Source: Lepidostoma basale (Eukaryota; Arthropoda; Insecta; Trichoptera; Lepidostomatidae). From it: a stretch of 64,000 nt of DNA. The notes beneath the pieces were generated by a model that searched no databases, had not been told where the DNA came from, and saw only the letters and a list, made by a program, of their open reading frames with translations. The translations under genes were made by a program, and so were the position numbers. This document shows, piece after piece, positions 1 through 10,885 of the stretch; the first letter of the stretch is position 1; each line of letters begins with the position of its first letter. Location of the stretch: assembly GCA_022606425.2 (NCBI GenBank), contig JAHDVF020001325.1:992001-1056000 (forward strand). Direction: 5' to 3'.

Positions 1-71
1 CAGAGATTGTAGTAGACTCTATCTTCAGAGTAGTTTTAACTCAGCTCTCACTTAATGTAAACTAAAGTATG

Positions 72-164
72 TATAGTCTCTTGAACAATGATATAAAACT
101 CCATATCACATAATTCATACTAATAAAAACGTCTGTTTTCTAGTATACATATGGGAATGACATA
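72..164 (-). repeat. Family D repeat, partial copy
   Basis: Matches the recurrent family D unit in reverse: the 'cattgttcaagaaac' end, 'gagttttacatcattg', 'aaacagacgttttcat' and 'cattcccat' blocks appear in order. The copy stops at the position where other copies carry the GAAACATGTC ribozyme-like motif, and the neighbouring RTE-B fragment starts there. Confidence 0.6.
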
Positions 165-167
165 GTC

Positions 168-317
168 CGGGAGTTGGCAGAAGACAGTTGTCCTGGCTGC
201 GAAATACAAAATAGGGGACAGGAGTGAGTGGAGTTCAGAACCTGTTCCAAGTGGCGCAAGACAGATATGCCTTTACTGGAGTATTCTCCGACGTTGAAGG
301 GACCTGACACGGCACCG
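168..317 (+). pseudogene. RTE-B non-LTR retrotransposon, 3' fragment
   Basis: The DNA parallels the minus-strand copy at 5995-6312 (cgcagccaggacag, acctgacacggcaccg). It is the last ~150 bp of the C-terminal region of an RTE-like ORF, equivalent to the WLRS...VEELFRTVQDRDRFAEV stretch seen at 28653-29135, with stops and frame changes. It lacks the (GAA)n tail and is a dead remnant. Confidence 0.6.
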
Positions 318-915
318 GGTTCTCCCGAAAATATTGATTTTAAAAATATCGCTCAAGGAATTTGGCTAAATAACGGGTGTGTGTATATTCATTTTCAACA
401 TATTTCGATAGCGATAAGTGTTGACCTCAACAAAAGTTGAGAAATTCTCAAACGACTGGGTCGAATGCATTCGGTAATGGCTTTATTCGTACCAATAAAC
501 ATGGATCCCAGCAGGGACCCCTCCACCAATAGCCGAATGGCGTGACAACAGAAAAACAATTCTACCACATAAAAAACATATTCATATTATTGTTTATGGT
601 TTACATATGCCGAGTTAATAGTTATCCATGATAAAATGATTCGAAATGGGTTTTCAAAAGAATTGAACTATTTGTAAGTGGATATGAATAAGATATTCGA
701 TTGGAGTATTTGAGAACATCAAATAACCATTAAGGTATAAAATGATTACTTTTTTCCTTAAAGATTCACGGCAGCAAGGTTACAAATTAGATATACTCGT
801 ATTATTTACGAGTCACAACAAACATCTAATTTTTATACGTTTTTTTAAATATATTTACGTATATATTCGATTAATGGTATACGATTTAAAAAAAAAACAA
901 AACACTATTTCAAAA
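318..915. other. AT-rich gap, no gene recognised
   Basis: Only short chance reading frames; no repeat shared with the rest of the window was recognised. Confidence 0.4.
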
Positions 916-1806
916 GGAGGGCACGATATAGGAAGTTGACTTCGGGTTGTAATTTTGCAAGATTGTAGTACCTACCCTTTGAGAGTCGTCCATAGTCAAA
1001 GTAAGAAAGCGCCATAATCAATCAATTAAAACGCATGACGCGGGATTTGAACCAGAAACCTATATAAATAAAAGTCAAAGTGTGTTATTGTGTGTCCCAT
1101 TTACTCGGTAAATTCGTAACAGATCCTACTGAAATTTTCAAAATTGATTAATTGTACCACGGCGGTGGTTATAGACATTATTTTGTTACGAATCGAGCTC
1201 TAATTAACTTTATAAATTAAAAAATTGTATAGGTTAATCTTAATCTTGAAAAATTCACAAGTGCAACCAAATCTACATAGATGGCTGACTGAAACTGACA
1301 CGTGAAGATAGATATGGATTTTAAAGTATATATACATCTTCCAAAAATTTTTCATGCATGATCACAATAACAAAGGTGAAATGGGGAATGTTGTAATTAC
1401 ATAAAGCGTGCGCTTAACCCAACCAATGACAGGTCATAAGTCCTGTAAACACCTTGATCATCCATGTTCAGTTTTGCGTCTTCGTCTCTATTGAGATACA
1501 ATTAAAAATTTGAATTAAAAAATTATTTATAATTTTCGTAGTACAGGCATATGTAAACCTTTATAATCGAGCGCTGAGTCCATTTTAAGAGTCCATAATT
1601 GCTTGACAGTAAAATAGAGATGGCAAGCTATCCGCTCAGCCACATAGGTATTAAAACTAGTGGCAAATTTTATAATACACAAGCATCGATGAAAAGTTAG
1701 AAGACTTTTTTTCTATAAATTGGCTGGCTATTGCGCTTTCTTAATTTTATTATGGATGATTCTTAGGGGGTAATACAATCCGAAGTCAATTTTCTATATT
1801 GCGCCC
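916..1806. mobile_element. Non-autonomous DNA element with long TIRs
   Basis: The left end (ggagggcacgatatagg, then gacttcgggttgta) is the imperfect reverse complement of the right end (tacaatccgaagtc, then gcgccctcc). About 36 bp match well and similarity continues inward to the shared 'aagaaagcgcc' block, so arms are about 100 bp. No transposase is present. No clear target-site duplication was found, so the ends are provisional. A MITE-M copy lies inside it. Confidence 0.5.
1220..1515 (-). mobile_element. MITE-M copy nested in the 916-1806 element
   Basis: Antisense match to the copy at 55362-55785: 'gtctctattgagatacaatt', 'ccaaccaatgacaggtcata' and 'ctacatagatggct' occur in the same order. 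No coding capacity. It lacks the outer TIR seen in the copy at 17767-18189. Confidence 0.7.
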
Positions 1807-1811
1807 TCCCT

Positions 1812-2015
1812 GTGTTAGTATAAACCACTTTGAGTAAGTAGCGCCAACCGGTTTCACTCTGTAGCGAGCTTCCTCAGGGCTATACACAAACTTTAGTTTT
1901 TTGAGCTTCCCCAGGGCTATACAAAAACAGTTTGTGTGTAGCCCTAAATAAGCTCGCTACAAAGTGAAACTGGTTGGCGCTACTAACTCAAATAAAGTGG
2001 TTTACACTAAGTGAA
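1812..2015. repeat. Inverted pair of HHR-F repeats
   Basis: Left arm about 1814-1890 and right arm about 1929-2010 are reverse complements, sharing 'gtagcgccaaccggttt' and 'taaaccactttg'. Each arm carries a hammerhead-like core at its centre. Confidence 0.75.
1839..1885 (-). ncRNA. Hammerhead-like motif, family F
   Basis: On the minus strand: CTGAGGA (1871-1877), an extra A, stem II GCTC...GAGT, GAAA, palindromic ACCGGT, then U. Flanking GCC and GGC can form the base of stem I. The plus-strand partner at 1933-1978 has a decayed core (CTAAATA). Confidence 0.55.
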
Positions 2016-2189
2016 AAAGTGTTTAATTTAATTTTTTTAAATGTCAAACCGCCAAGTAATGGCTTCGTGTCAAATATTAAATAATAAGTAAACTAGATAA
2101 TCTAAAGAAATTAGTCTGGTTTAAAATTTTCAGACCTAATTTAAAATAATGTAATGCATTCGGACGGCTTGATTACAGCGGGTCACTAT

Positions 2190-2802
2190 TGCATTTGTAA
2201 CGTTGAAAGGGTGGAGAAATTTAAATACCTCACAGCATACTAGCGCAATCTCTTGACCCAGATGTAGAGATAAAATGCAGAATTGAGGCAGCAAGAGCTG
2301 CATTTAATAAAATGAAATGACTCTTCTGCAATGATAACATAAATTTGAAACTCCGCCAGAGAATGATCAAATGCTATGTGTGGTCTGTTTTATTGTATGG
2401 ATGTGAAACGTGGACCTTAAAAGTCAACTCAATGAACAGACTAGCAGCATTTAAATGTGGTTTTATCGCCAAATGTTCAGAATTTCCTGGACAGACATGG
2501 TTACCAATACCGAAGTCTTGAAGCCAGCTAGAATTGACAAAGAGCTGTTTTCAAGTATCAAGGTTCGGAAAATTTCATACCTGGGTCATGTACTACGTGG
2601 GGAAAAGTACCACCTTCTCCAACTGATATTGGCGGGGAAAATGAGGGACGCCGAGGGTTTGGTCGGAGACAGATGTCCTAGCTGTGAAACGTGAGAGAGT
2701 GGACCGGCATCTGAAGTGTGGAGGAACAACACGGACAGGTTCGCCGAGGTGATCGTCAACGTTGGAGGGACCCGACAGGGCACTTGAAGAAGAAGAATAA
2801 TG
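2190..2802 (+). pseudogene. RTE-B non-LTR retrotransposon, C-terminal and 3' end
   Basis: Conceptual translation across several frames gives the post-RT C-terminal region: NLKLRQRMIKCYVW, LLYGCETWTL, MNRLAAF, RISWTDMVTNTEVL, RKISYLGHVLRGEKYHLLQL, FAEVIVNVGGTRQGT. The sequence ends in gaagaagaagaat, a short tandem 3' tail like those of RTE-clade elements. Stops at about 2245, 2320 and 2690 and frame changes make it dead. It is 5'-truncated and lacks the RT catalytic domain. A close relative is at 28653-29135. Confidence 0.8.
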
Positions 2803-3250
2803 TTTTTTTATACTGTCGCACTGTCCCCTCTGAGGGGGTGCTGACTGTCGCGCTGGTGGTGATGGGGGTTTCCTATTGAGCTGGGCCTCGTTCTTCTCCC
2901 TCACGACGATATTATATTTATTGTATGCTTTTATTATGTTTCTGTTTCCTTAAACCCATCCTGTGTTCTAAATGTAAAAATTGCCGTCCTAACCTCCCCT
3001 ACCCGCATATGCCTCCTCTGATCCCCACCTGACCTCCCACTGTTATGTATCCATGAGATAGTTTCCAGTAGCTTTGTTTTTGTTTAAATTTTTATTTTTC
3101 TGTATTGTGTTTATTGAATAAATTTATATTTTGGCATGACATAGAGGAAATGGGTAGTTTATATGTGGCCTGGGTCTCTCTTGTTTTTCTTTTATGACAA
3201 TCCCAGTAACGTAAGTCCCGCGTGGACGAGGGACGGGCCTAGGGATTGAT
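2803..3250. other. Unassigned spacer
   Basis: Moderately GC-rich at its start and end, with an aataaa near 3116. It resembles a 3'UTR but no coding partner is visible. Confidence 0.3.
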
Positions 3251-3251
3251 A

Positions 3252-3700
3252 GATCAAATCAAATCAATTTATTTTCTCAAAAGATATTACAAACAACAAT
3301 TTTTAGTTTAAGGCATCTATTGTGAAAAGGTAAAACATAAAAATATATAATACCAGGAACGCATGAGTGATGGTTCGAGATCAGGAATACAAGATATTCT
3401 CCAAAGTCAAAAGTATTTGTCTTCTGAACGTACTTTCATGAATATGAAAGACGTCGATCTCCGAAGTGATCATGTTCAGCAGTTTGATTGCTCTCCCCAC
3501 CGGCATCACCAGAGGCAGGTTGGTTCTGCATGCTGGGAGATAAAACTGTCTGTGCTGACGCTGTCGAAGATAACCATCTGGAACATAAAGATGGATAGCC
3601 TCCAAGATAACGGAGTTCTCAAAGAATCCCCTGATAAATCTGAAGAATTGGGTAAGCGTGCATCCATCTCGAAGCTGACGAAAGACGTCCGCCTATAACA
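3252..3700 (-). pseudogene. LINE-X non-LTR element, C-terminus and 3' tail (copy 1)
   Basis: The minus frame from about 3697 to 3381 reads ...FFENSVILEAIHLYVPDG, YLRQRQHRQFYLPACRTN, MPVGRAIKLLN, SEIDVFHI, TFRRQILLTL, stop. That is the layout of the extreme C-terminus of many non-LTR reverse transcriptases (basic CRTN block, then RA..L.N and a final FRRQI helix). A short 3'UTR then ends in repeated aaatc (tttga on the sense strand). The clade is not certain; CR1- or jockey-like is plausible. It has no catalytic domain. Confidence 0.65.
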
Positions 3701-4018
3701 GCTTTGGAAAAGCGGTGGGACTCCTCTTAGTCATTATGAACAATTTTTTATACTGTCGCAATGATATAAATTCAGAGAAAATTTGTTTTCGAACAATGGC
3801 CGACATTATATAAAAAAAATTCACTTTCAAGTACGTTTTGTAATGTTGTCTATGTATAGTTTCCAAATAAAAGTTTTTTTTTTAGAATGTAACCACTTTT
3901 GTTTCCGACGTAGCGCTAAATTAACCCAGTAAATACAAATAGGTAGTTTAAAGTTTTTACGCTGTCGTGTAGTTTTTTAGTAATTTTTTTCAGAAACTCG
4001 CATGGCCAGCGATAATAA

Positions 4019-4170
4019 GTGAAATATTTTAAGGTAGGTCTCCGCCCGGGAGGAGTATCGACCGCGGGCGCGGGGCCGCCAGCGGTCCGCCTATCGATTA
4101 TTTCATTTGGCTGCGGCAGCCGCGAGCCACGAGCCGGGCTAGTCGGCGTGAAAAAATCAATCGTCACAAA
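4019..4170. other. GC-rich patch of unknown nature
   Basis: About 150 bp of CpG-rich sequence in AT-rich surroundings. Both strands have open frames, which is expected from high GC. An AAG|GTAGGT splice-donor-like site lies at 4031-4039 on the plus strand. It could be a host first exon, a CpG island or a captured fragment. Confidence 0.3.
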
Positions 4171-4256
4171 ACACAAGTACAACAACAGCCGTGCTTATCA
4201 TAAAGCTATCCTCGATCAACTTCTAGATGACCAGGAAAACCAATGTTCAAATCAAA

Positions 4257-5090
4257 CAAATCAAATCAGTTTATTTTCTCAAAATATATTAAAAATAATT
4301 ATTATAGTTTAAGACATCTATTGAGAACAGGTAAAATATGACGAATGTATGAGGCCACTAGCACAAGAGTGGTCTAACCAACATTTAAAAAAAAATTGAG
4401 TTACTGGTCTAACCCACACCTATTTGTGACCTACTATAAAAGAAAAATTAATCTAACCACCATTTCCAAGTGGAAACATAGATATCGCCATAAATACTTA
4501 TTTTGCTCTGACAAAAAATCAAAATATATGGAGTCAAATGTGGTCTATTATAATTAACCATCAAAAATATCCTTAAACTTTATATTTTCCAATATTTCAA
4601 AATACTTTTCTAAAGACATTCACCAAACAAACAAGGTTTATCACTAAAGAAGACCCTAACCCATATAGTTTTAAAAAAAATGGGAAAAAAACGTCAAATT
4701 TTCAATCGCATTCATCTCCATTGTCTAAATTTGGGGTTAGGCCACTCTTGCCCTGGCGGCCTCATATAATACCAGGAACGCATGAGAGATGGTTCGACAT
4801 TAGGAATACAAAATACTCTCCAAAGTCAAAAGTATTTGTCTTCTGAAAGTACTTTCACGAATATGAAAGACATCGATCTCCGAAGCGTTCATGTTCAGCA
4901 GTTTGATTGCTCTCCCCACCGGTATCACCAGAAGCGGGTTGGTTTTGCATGCTGGGAGATAAAAGAGTCTGTGCTGACGCTGTCGATGATAACCATTTGG
5001 AACATAAAGATGGATAGCCTCCAAGATGACGGAATTTTCAAAGAATCCCCTGATAAGTTTGAAGAAATGTTCGCCCTTTGTGTAAACTAA
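4257..5090 (-). pseudogene. LINE-X non-LTR element (copy 2), interrupted by a MITE
   Basis: Same C-terminal block as copy 1: the minus frame 5024-4800 includes AIHLYVPNGY, FYLPACKTN, RAIKLLN, SEIDVFHI and FRRQILLTL. It has the same (aaatc)n tail at 4257-4275. The 3'UTR is split by the MITE at 4350-4764, and copy 1 shows the unoccupied arrangement. 5'-truncated near 5090. Confidence 0.7.
4350..4764. mobile_element. MITE with ~31-bp TIRs and TA duplication
   Basis: Begins tgaggccactagcacaagag and ends ctcttgccctggcggcctca; the ends are imperfect inverted repeats. TA flanks both sides (4348-4349, 4765-4766). Comparison with LINE-X copy 1 confirms the interval is absent from the empty site. No ORF. 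The TA target suggests mobilisation by a Tc1/mariner-type transposase. Confidence 0.75.
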
Positions 5091-5192
5091 CTATCTAATA
5101 AAAATGATAATTAATATGTTTTATTTAAATTTCTTGGTTCATTTAAAAAAATTAAAACAAAATAAAATTTAATAAAAATTTTCTTTATTATA

Positions 5193-5805
5193 AACTAACT
5201 AACTACCTAACCATCACGCCGTCTCCCCGAAGGGATAAGCAGAAAGAATGGACTGCCACACTTTTCTTTCCTGACATATTTCTCTCGCTTACTTAACATT
5301 CATACATCGTGTCATGCACGCGCGTCGATTTCTCTGACTCCTCACATGGCCGACATTCAATATTTGATTTATTTGATCGTGCCACGTTTTCCTCGGTCTT
5401 CCTCTGTTTCTAGCTCCATTTACATAGTCAACATATAATTTTTTTACCATTCTTTCTTCATTCATTCTTATGTCCATATGTCCATATGTCCAAACCATCT
5501 TAATGATCCTTTCATTATTTTGTTCATGACACCATCATTCGCACCGCATTCACTTCTTATATTTTCATTCGACACTCTATCATACACAGAGTATCCACAC
5601 ATTCGTCTTAGAGATCTCTTTTCTACTGCATTTATTCTACTTTCATCTTTCTTTTGCCAGTTGCATGCTTCGCTTCCATACATAAGGGTCGGTAGAAGAA
5701 CACCATTGTGCACTACCATTCTAGCTTTTTTGGATAGGTTTTTGTTTGCGATGACAACTTTAAGTGCACCATTCACTTTGTTGCCTGCCCCAACCCTTCT
5801 TAATG
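5193..5805 (-). pseudogene. RTE-A non-LTR retrotransposon, 3' part
   Basis: The minus strand matches the C-terminus of the main RTE-A copy (35400-36010): RRVGAGNKVNGALKVVIANK, NLSKKARMVVHNGVLLPTLM, YGSEACNWQKKDESRINAVE, SLRRMCGYSVYDRVSN, RGRPRKTWHDQINQILNVGH, then the taaccatcacgccgtc 3' signature and an antisense (TTAG)n tail at 5193-5210. 5'-truncated, with at least one frame change near 5480. Confidence 0.85.
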
Positions 5806-5824
5806 TTAATATGATAATTCGTTT

Positions 5825-5994
5825 ATACTTAGGAAATTGAAAATAACTTTGTTTAATCCACAATATATTTAAATATAATAATATTTAAAAAACACGACAT
5901 GTATCGGAGGATACCTCCATCTTCAGGTGTAAAAATATAATTAAAACTAAACAAAGAAAGACTAATATGAAAAACGCATTTAAAATTCGATACT
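5825..5994 (-). repeat. HHR-B repeat unit
   Basis: On the minus strand: a lead-in shared with 38630-38780 (gtatcgaatttt...), the hammerhead-like core, then gtgttttttaa, gtggattaaacaaagtta and ttttcaatttcctaa. About 170 bp, no coding capacity. Confidence 0.7.
5892..5931 (-). ncRNA. Hammerhead-like motif, family B (mutated)
   Basis: CTGAAGA, extra T, stem II GGAGG/CCTCC, then GATA in place of GAAA, followed by ACATGT-C. Flanks ACAC and GTGT can form stem I. The GAAA change should inactivate it. Confidence 0.5.
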
Positions 5995-6312
5995 TCTTCT
6001 TCTTTCGGTGCCGTGTCAGGGCCCCCCAACGTTGGCGATCACTGCAGCAAAGGCATCTCTATCCTGCGCCACTTGGAATAGGTTCTGAACTCTTGTTATT
6101 CCTGTCCACTCTTTGATGTTTCGCAGCCAGGACAGCTGCCTTCTACCAACTCCCCGACGTCCCTACACTTTACCCATTAATATCAGTCGAAGGAGGTAGT
6201 ATTTTTCTCCCCTTAGCACATGACCCAAATATGAGACCTTTCTAATTTTCACACTTGACAACAGCTCTCTATTGGCTCTGGCTCTCTGTAGTACGTCTGC
6301 ATTACTGACACA
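5995..6312 (-). pseudogene. RTE-B relative, 3' fragment
   Basis: Starts with antisense (GAA)n, then matches the RTE-B C-terminal DNA (accttgcgcagccagg-like block, acgttggcgatcact). It represents the last ~100 codons with stops. Confidence 0.65.
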
Positions 6313-6469
6313 AACGCTCGTCGATTATTCCGAATTCGAATGTGGTCGCCTTTAATTATTTGGATAATCATGCAATGCATTCCTTGGTCTTCGAAGACTT
6401 TTCACTCACCTTGTCTCTAATTACTGAAAAAACTATAATGGGTATATAAACAACAATGAAAACGGTGAA

Positions 6470-6650
6470 TGTGTCATTTCCATAAAATATAATAAAACTT
6501 TTAGAAAACAGACGTTTTAATCAAAAAACAATTGTGTAAAACTTCAAATAAAATGTGTTATATTGTAGAGAATGTTGGATTTCCACAAGTTTTATTATAA
6601 TTTATGGGAGTTACCCGTTTCGCCTTGCTAGCATCATACAGATAAAATAT
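6470..6650. repeat. Family D fragments, divergent
   Basis: Plus-oriented piece at 6470-6520 (ataaaatataataaaact, aaaacagacgttt) and minus-oriented piece at 6580-6640 (gttttattataatttatggg, then a gtttcgcc core). Decayed inverted arrangement. Confidence 0.5.
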
Positions 6651-7790
6651 GAAAACTAGCCTTGAAATTCTTCAGTTACATATACGGAATTAAATTTTCT
6701 ACACAAGTCTCCAAAAGTTATTATATATGAACACATTCCAAACACAAAACCTGCTTCACAGTTCCCGAAATAGACTGAAAACAGACATTACCGTAACTTA
6801 TGTCGTTTTCATTATCGTTATAATTACCTCACTCTTTTTCTTTAACTATCGCTACCTCACTCATTTATTCTCCTTATCGCTAGTGGAATCTTTCAGTTAC
6901 AAGTTCGCAACACTTTTAAACGGTTGCGATACCAACTGTAGCATTATGGGACGGCTGTAAATTCACACGAACTTTCCTTCTCACCCGGAAAATTTTAAGC
7001 TGGTCGAGCTGAACGTTGAATTATTCAGATTATGTTGAAACAGGTATACAATGATTCGATAGAAAATATGATATTAATAAACAAAAACTAGTTGAAACCC
7101 GTGATATATTCACAGAAGTAAATAGTTTTTTTAGCCTTTAAAAACTTGGTTCACTGTACAACCATAATCAGTAATAAGTTTTAACTTTTAATGTTAATCA
7201 TTTTTTAACACAAATTTTATATTTTACAATTAACAACACCTGATTGTTCTCCTTTTGTTTTCTACACTACTGTCATGTAATAATAATCAGAACAATTTTC
7301 AAAATAATCTAGACACGTTCTCGGGCATGCACGTGTGCATTTCGAATTACTTTCAAAGAGAATCGAAATATTCCTTTCTCGCTCTCTTGTATTCATAATA
7401 TTCTTGATGATATTCGGGCTTTTGCCTATTAATATAATGATGTAAGATTTGAGACTTTTTTGGTCTCTTTTTGTTTGATGGAACAGACGCTACATTTAAA
7501 AAAAAAGTCTTTCTGATGTAACAACTACAGGAAAATGTTTTCTCAAACCATAAAAGTATTTCGAAGGATAAATTAAGATACATGTTATATTATATAACAA
7601 TACTTCTCAATTTTGCTTTGCATTTCTTCTATATTTGCCGTGTGTTGTAAATTCAAATTCAAACATATTTTTAAAAACATTTGCTTTTCCGTTTGAATAA
7701 AATGCGTGTGTATATTATTTCGATCTATATAAGAATCAATAGAATACTCTTTGCACTATTTAATATTTGTAATTGTTTTATTATTATTTG
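6651..7790. other. AT-rich gap
   Basis: A 77-codon ATG frame (6727-6960) has a hydrophobic stretch, but nothing else argues for a gene. No recognised repeat. Confidence 0.35.
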
Positions 7791-7794
7791 TAAT

Positions 7795-8020
7795 CTCCTC
7801 GGAGAACGACGTCTTTCGTATTAGTGAAGGTAAGTTCAGAAGACAAATTAATACTCTCGACTTTAGAAAGTATCTGGTCTTTCTAATGTCGAATCATCTC
7901 TAATGCGGTCCTGGTATTATGTTGTATGTATATAATATTTTACCTGTACTCATTGTATACCTGTAAACATTTATGCTGTTTGTAAGTATACTTATTTGAT
8001 TTGATTTGATTGTTGAGTGA
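7795..8020 (+). pseudogene. LINE-X non-LTR element, 3' end (copy 3, divergent)
   Basis: Sense-strand match to the antisense copies at 3252-3700 and 4257-5090: gaacgacgtctttcgta, ttcagaagacaaatt, ggtcctggtattat, ending in tttgatttgatttgatt. Coding frame destroyed. Confidence 0.6.
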
Positions 8021-8348
8021 AATAACCGTTTGTTTCAAATCTTTCAAATGTTTTATAACTGATCAAATATCATCAACTTTCGAATGACCCTTTAATAAAT
8101 CACATTTTTATTCATACAATTTTTTTTGTTCTACGAACATTAAATATTACCCCATATTACTATTGTCACGAGGTAGGCAACTTTCAGTCAGACTACCAAA
8201 AAGATAGATTGACAGCTGGGAATCGACTTTGAAGGAGGTCAATCCATCTTGAGAAACATGCTACAAGACCTACATTCGGAAGAAGAAAACTATTGTTGTA
8301 TTCCGTCTAATTTTAATTAATTGATAGTTTTCGTTAATTAATATCATT
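8021..8348. other. AT-rich gap
   Basis: Nothing recognised. Confidence 0.3.
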
Positions 8349-8804
8349 CTCCTAATGGTAGTACATAATGGAATTCTACTCCCAACTATTATGTATAGAA
8401 TTGAAGCTTTGAGCGAGCAAAAGAAGGATGAAAGTAGGTTAAATGCTGTAGAAATGAAATCACTGAGAAAAAAGCGCGGGAAAACGATGTTTGCTAATTA
8501 AAATCAAAAAAGATCTCTTTAATAGTTTGTATATGTGGAACGAACGGTTGAAAAAAAAGAAAGGTTTTATACAAGCATTGTGAATGGAATAAGAAACCGA
8601 GGACGGCTGAGGAAAATATGGCATCAAATTATTACATTACTAAAAGGCGGCTACATTCAGTTACATATCGGAAAAATCGACGAACGTGCATGTTACGACG
8701 TATGAATATAGAGGAACATAGAGAGATATGTCAAGATAGAGTAGTGTGGGGATGAGTACCCGTCCGGGGAAATGGCGTGAAGATTAATTAATTAGTTAAG
8801 TATG
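8349..8804 (+). pseudogene. RTE-A2 fragment, heavily decayed
   Basis: Begins with a V.HNGILLPTIMY-like frame and continues with KKDESRLNAVEMKSLRK, then degraded GTRNRGR-like, ACMLRRMN-like and CQDR-VW-like segments. Ends near gaagattaattaattagtta, a decayed form of the RTE-A 3' tail. Confidence 0.65.
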
Positions 8805-8829
8805 TTAGTAATATTATAATCTTGGAAAA

Positions 8830-9114
8830 ATGACTTTTAAAATAAATTCAAAAGTAAAAAAAAATCAATGTTTATTTCATAAAAATTTCATGGCATTAAA
8901 CAAATATGTAAACCAATTGGCGTTCCTTTTCAAGCACAAGAACATTCGAATCGAAATAATACATGCCATTTACAATATCCCTGAATTATTCACGGAACTA
9001 GATATGATGTTTACTCGGGTAGGGCCCACTGTGTGGATTAATATTCGTGGACGCCCAGTAGCTACCCCGCACGGCCGATGTAACGATAATGTAACAGGAC
9101 AAATAATCAAATAA
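8830..9114 (+). other. Unassigned 94-codon reading frame
   Basis: An ATG-started frame with many lysines and no family I recognise. It lies between repeat remnants and its 3' half is less AT-rich than its surroundings. It could be chance or an old element fragment. Confidence 0.15.
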
Positions 9115-9295
9115 TAATTTGAAAACAGAACTCACAATGTCGCTGTCAATGTGTCAGGCCTTTGAAAGGCGCCGTAAAATGTAACTAAGTACTCTTACGT
9201 GAATGAATAACATATTTGGGTGCAGAATACTCAATATAATTGAGAACGTAATCTACGTTAAGGTTTTAGATATACACGTACATAAATGCTATCGA

Positions 9296-9720
9296 TTTAT
9301 TGCTTCTTGAATAATGATGTTAAACCCAAAATAAACTGTTATATGATAATTTATACGAATGTAAACTTCTGTTTCCTAGGAGTTTTTTTTTAGATTTTAT
9401 ATGAATGAAATGATTCGCTTGTCTTAAAAATATTTGATAATATCTTAGACAGGCGAAACATGTCATTCACATAAAATATAATAAACATATTTATTGTTTC
9501 TTGAACAATGATGTAAAACTCCATATTAAATAATTAATACGAATGAAAACGTGAATTTCTAGAAGTTTTATTACATTTTATGTGAATGACATGTTTCGCC
9601 CTTCTAAGTCATTATCAAATGTGACAAAATTTCAGCTTGTTGCTGTTTATATATACTAGTAAATGGAACAGAATATGGTAATTAAAAAATATTGATGTTC
9701 CTTTATACATTTTTACAAAT
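9296..9720. repeat. Family D cluster
   Basis: Three family D segments: minus 9296-9420, plus 9431-9490, minus 9496-9620. The last runs into 'gctgtttatatatactagta', also seen at 43670-43700. The plus unit shows TTGATAAT...GAAACATGTC at 9434-9464. Confidence 0.7.
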
Positions 9721-9949
9721 TATTATTTTGGGAACTACTGGAAAGTGTTTCTTGGAACTCGTTAAGAAATTTTTTGACAATGTTGACATAGTTAGGGAAT
9801 ACTAAATGATATTATAAAAATTATAAAAGTTATTTGAGGTAAGACGAAATGGAGTGTTTCTAAGAAAAACATATTCTTATAAATTGTTTACCAATGATTT
9901 TAATCAATTTGTAAAAATACGTTCTTCTTCTTAGGCATTTGTTAATGCA

Positions 9950-10092
9950 TTAGAAGGGCGAAACATGTCAAACTTCTAGAAAACTGAAGTTTTCATTCGT
10001 TTTAATTATATAATAAACATGTTTTATTATATTTAATTTCATTCGTATTAATTACGTAATATAGAGTTTTACATCATTGTTCAAAAAATATA
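9950..10092 (+). repeat. Family D unit
   Basis: Contains gcattagaagggcgaaac and atgtc, then ttcattcgtattaatta and gagttttacatcattgttc. An internal piece is duplicated or rearranged around 10010-10040. Confidence 0.65.
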
Positions 10093-10177
10093 TTATATTT
10101 CAGTTCTTGGAAGAAGAATTTTAAACATTGTATGATCTGTATTATTTATGAAATATTATTACAAAATAAAAATGTTA

Positions 10178-10386
10178 TGAAATTTAATTGTATCTCAATA
10201 GAGACGAAGATGCAAACTGGAAACTGAATATGGTTGATCAAGGTGTTTACAGGACTTATGACCTGTGGTTGGGTTAATGCGCTTAACACAACCAATGACA
10301 GGTCATAAGTCCTGTAAACACCTTGATCAACCATATTCAGTTTCCAGTTTGCATCTTCGTCTCTATTGAGATACAATTAAATTTCA
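10178..10386. repeat. MITE-M palindrome (~100-bp arms)
   Basis: Left arm 10178-10280 and right arm 10281-10386 are near-perfect reverse complements (aatagagacgaagatgcaaa / tttgcatcttcgtctctatt). The arm is the 5' ~100 bp of MITE-M, so this is a foldback of one MITE end. The MITE-M outer TIR follows at 10387-10450. Confidence 0.8.
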
Positions 10387-10450
10387 TGAATTAATCACCC
10401 ACCATGGGTGAAATCCAGTATTCGTATACAAGTATAAGTATACATTCACA
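10387..10450 (-). repeat. MITE-M terminal inverted repeat
   Basis: Reads cacccaccatgggtgaa, then gtattcgtatacaagtataa and gtatacattcac. This is the reverse complement of the left terminus at 25452. Confidence 0.7.
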
Positions 10451-10582
10451 AAAAAAAGTTATATTAATTTTTAAACTTAGTTTGTGAATGCCCTCGAGAG
10501 CAGTAACAAATTTGTCACTTTTATTTATATAATTTAGTATGTAAATTAAATCCAAGTAAAACCATTGAACAGTCGTCTTTAC

Positions 10583-10880
10583 TTTTCTTCTTCTTCTTCT
10601 TTCTAGCACTATCTCAACTCATAGTCTGTATTGGAGTTGGCTCTTCTCGATCTCAAGCTATACCTCGCACGGTTCTGAATATCGCCTTCACTCAAGCCAT
10701 TTCACTGCAAGACGCTATTGCACTGAATCATCCACGTGTTTCTAGGTCTTCCTCTGGATGGTTGACGAGGAAGATTCACAGACAGAGCTCTATTTACTGT
10801 GTGATCTGATGGACTCCGTTTTATATGCCCGTACCATCTCATCTGCCTTTCTAGCTTACTATTTATATCCGTAACTCCCA
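10583..10880 (-). pseudogene. RTE-D non-LTR fragment, C-terminal
   Basis: Antisense of the 46480-46862 copy. The minus strand gives RWYGHIKR, then a RGRPR-type block and a serine-rich end, followed by (GAA)n at 10583-10600. Disabled by stops. Confidence 0.65.
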
Positions 10881-10885
10881 ACTAT

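Noticed and set aside
8830..9114. 94-codon ATG frame
   Set aside because: No homology signal, AT-driven composition, surrounded by repeat remnants. Listed only as an unassigned frame.
10146..10376. 76-codon minus-strand frame
   Set aside because: It lies almost entirely across the MITE-M palindrome; an open frame there is a by-product.
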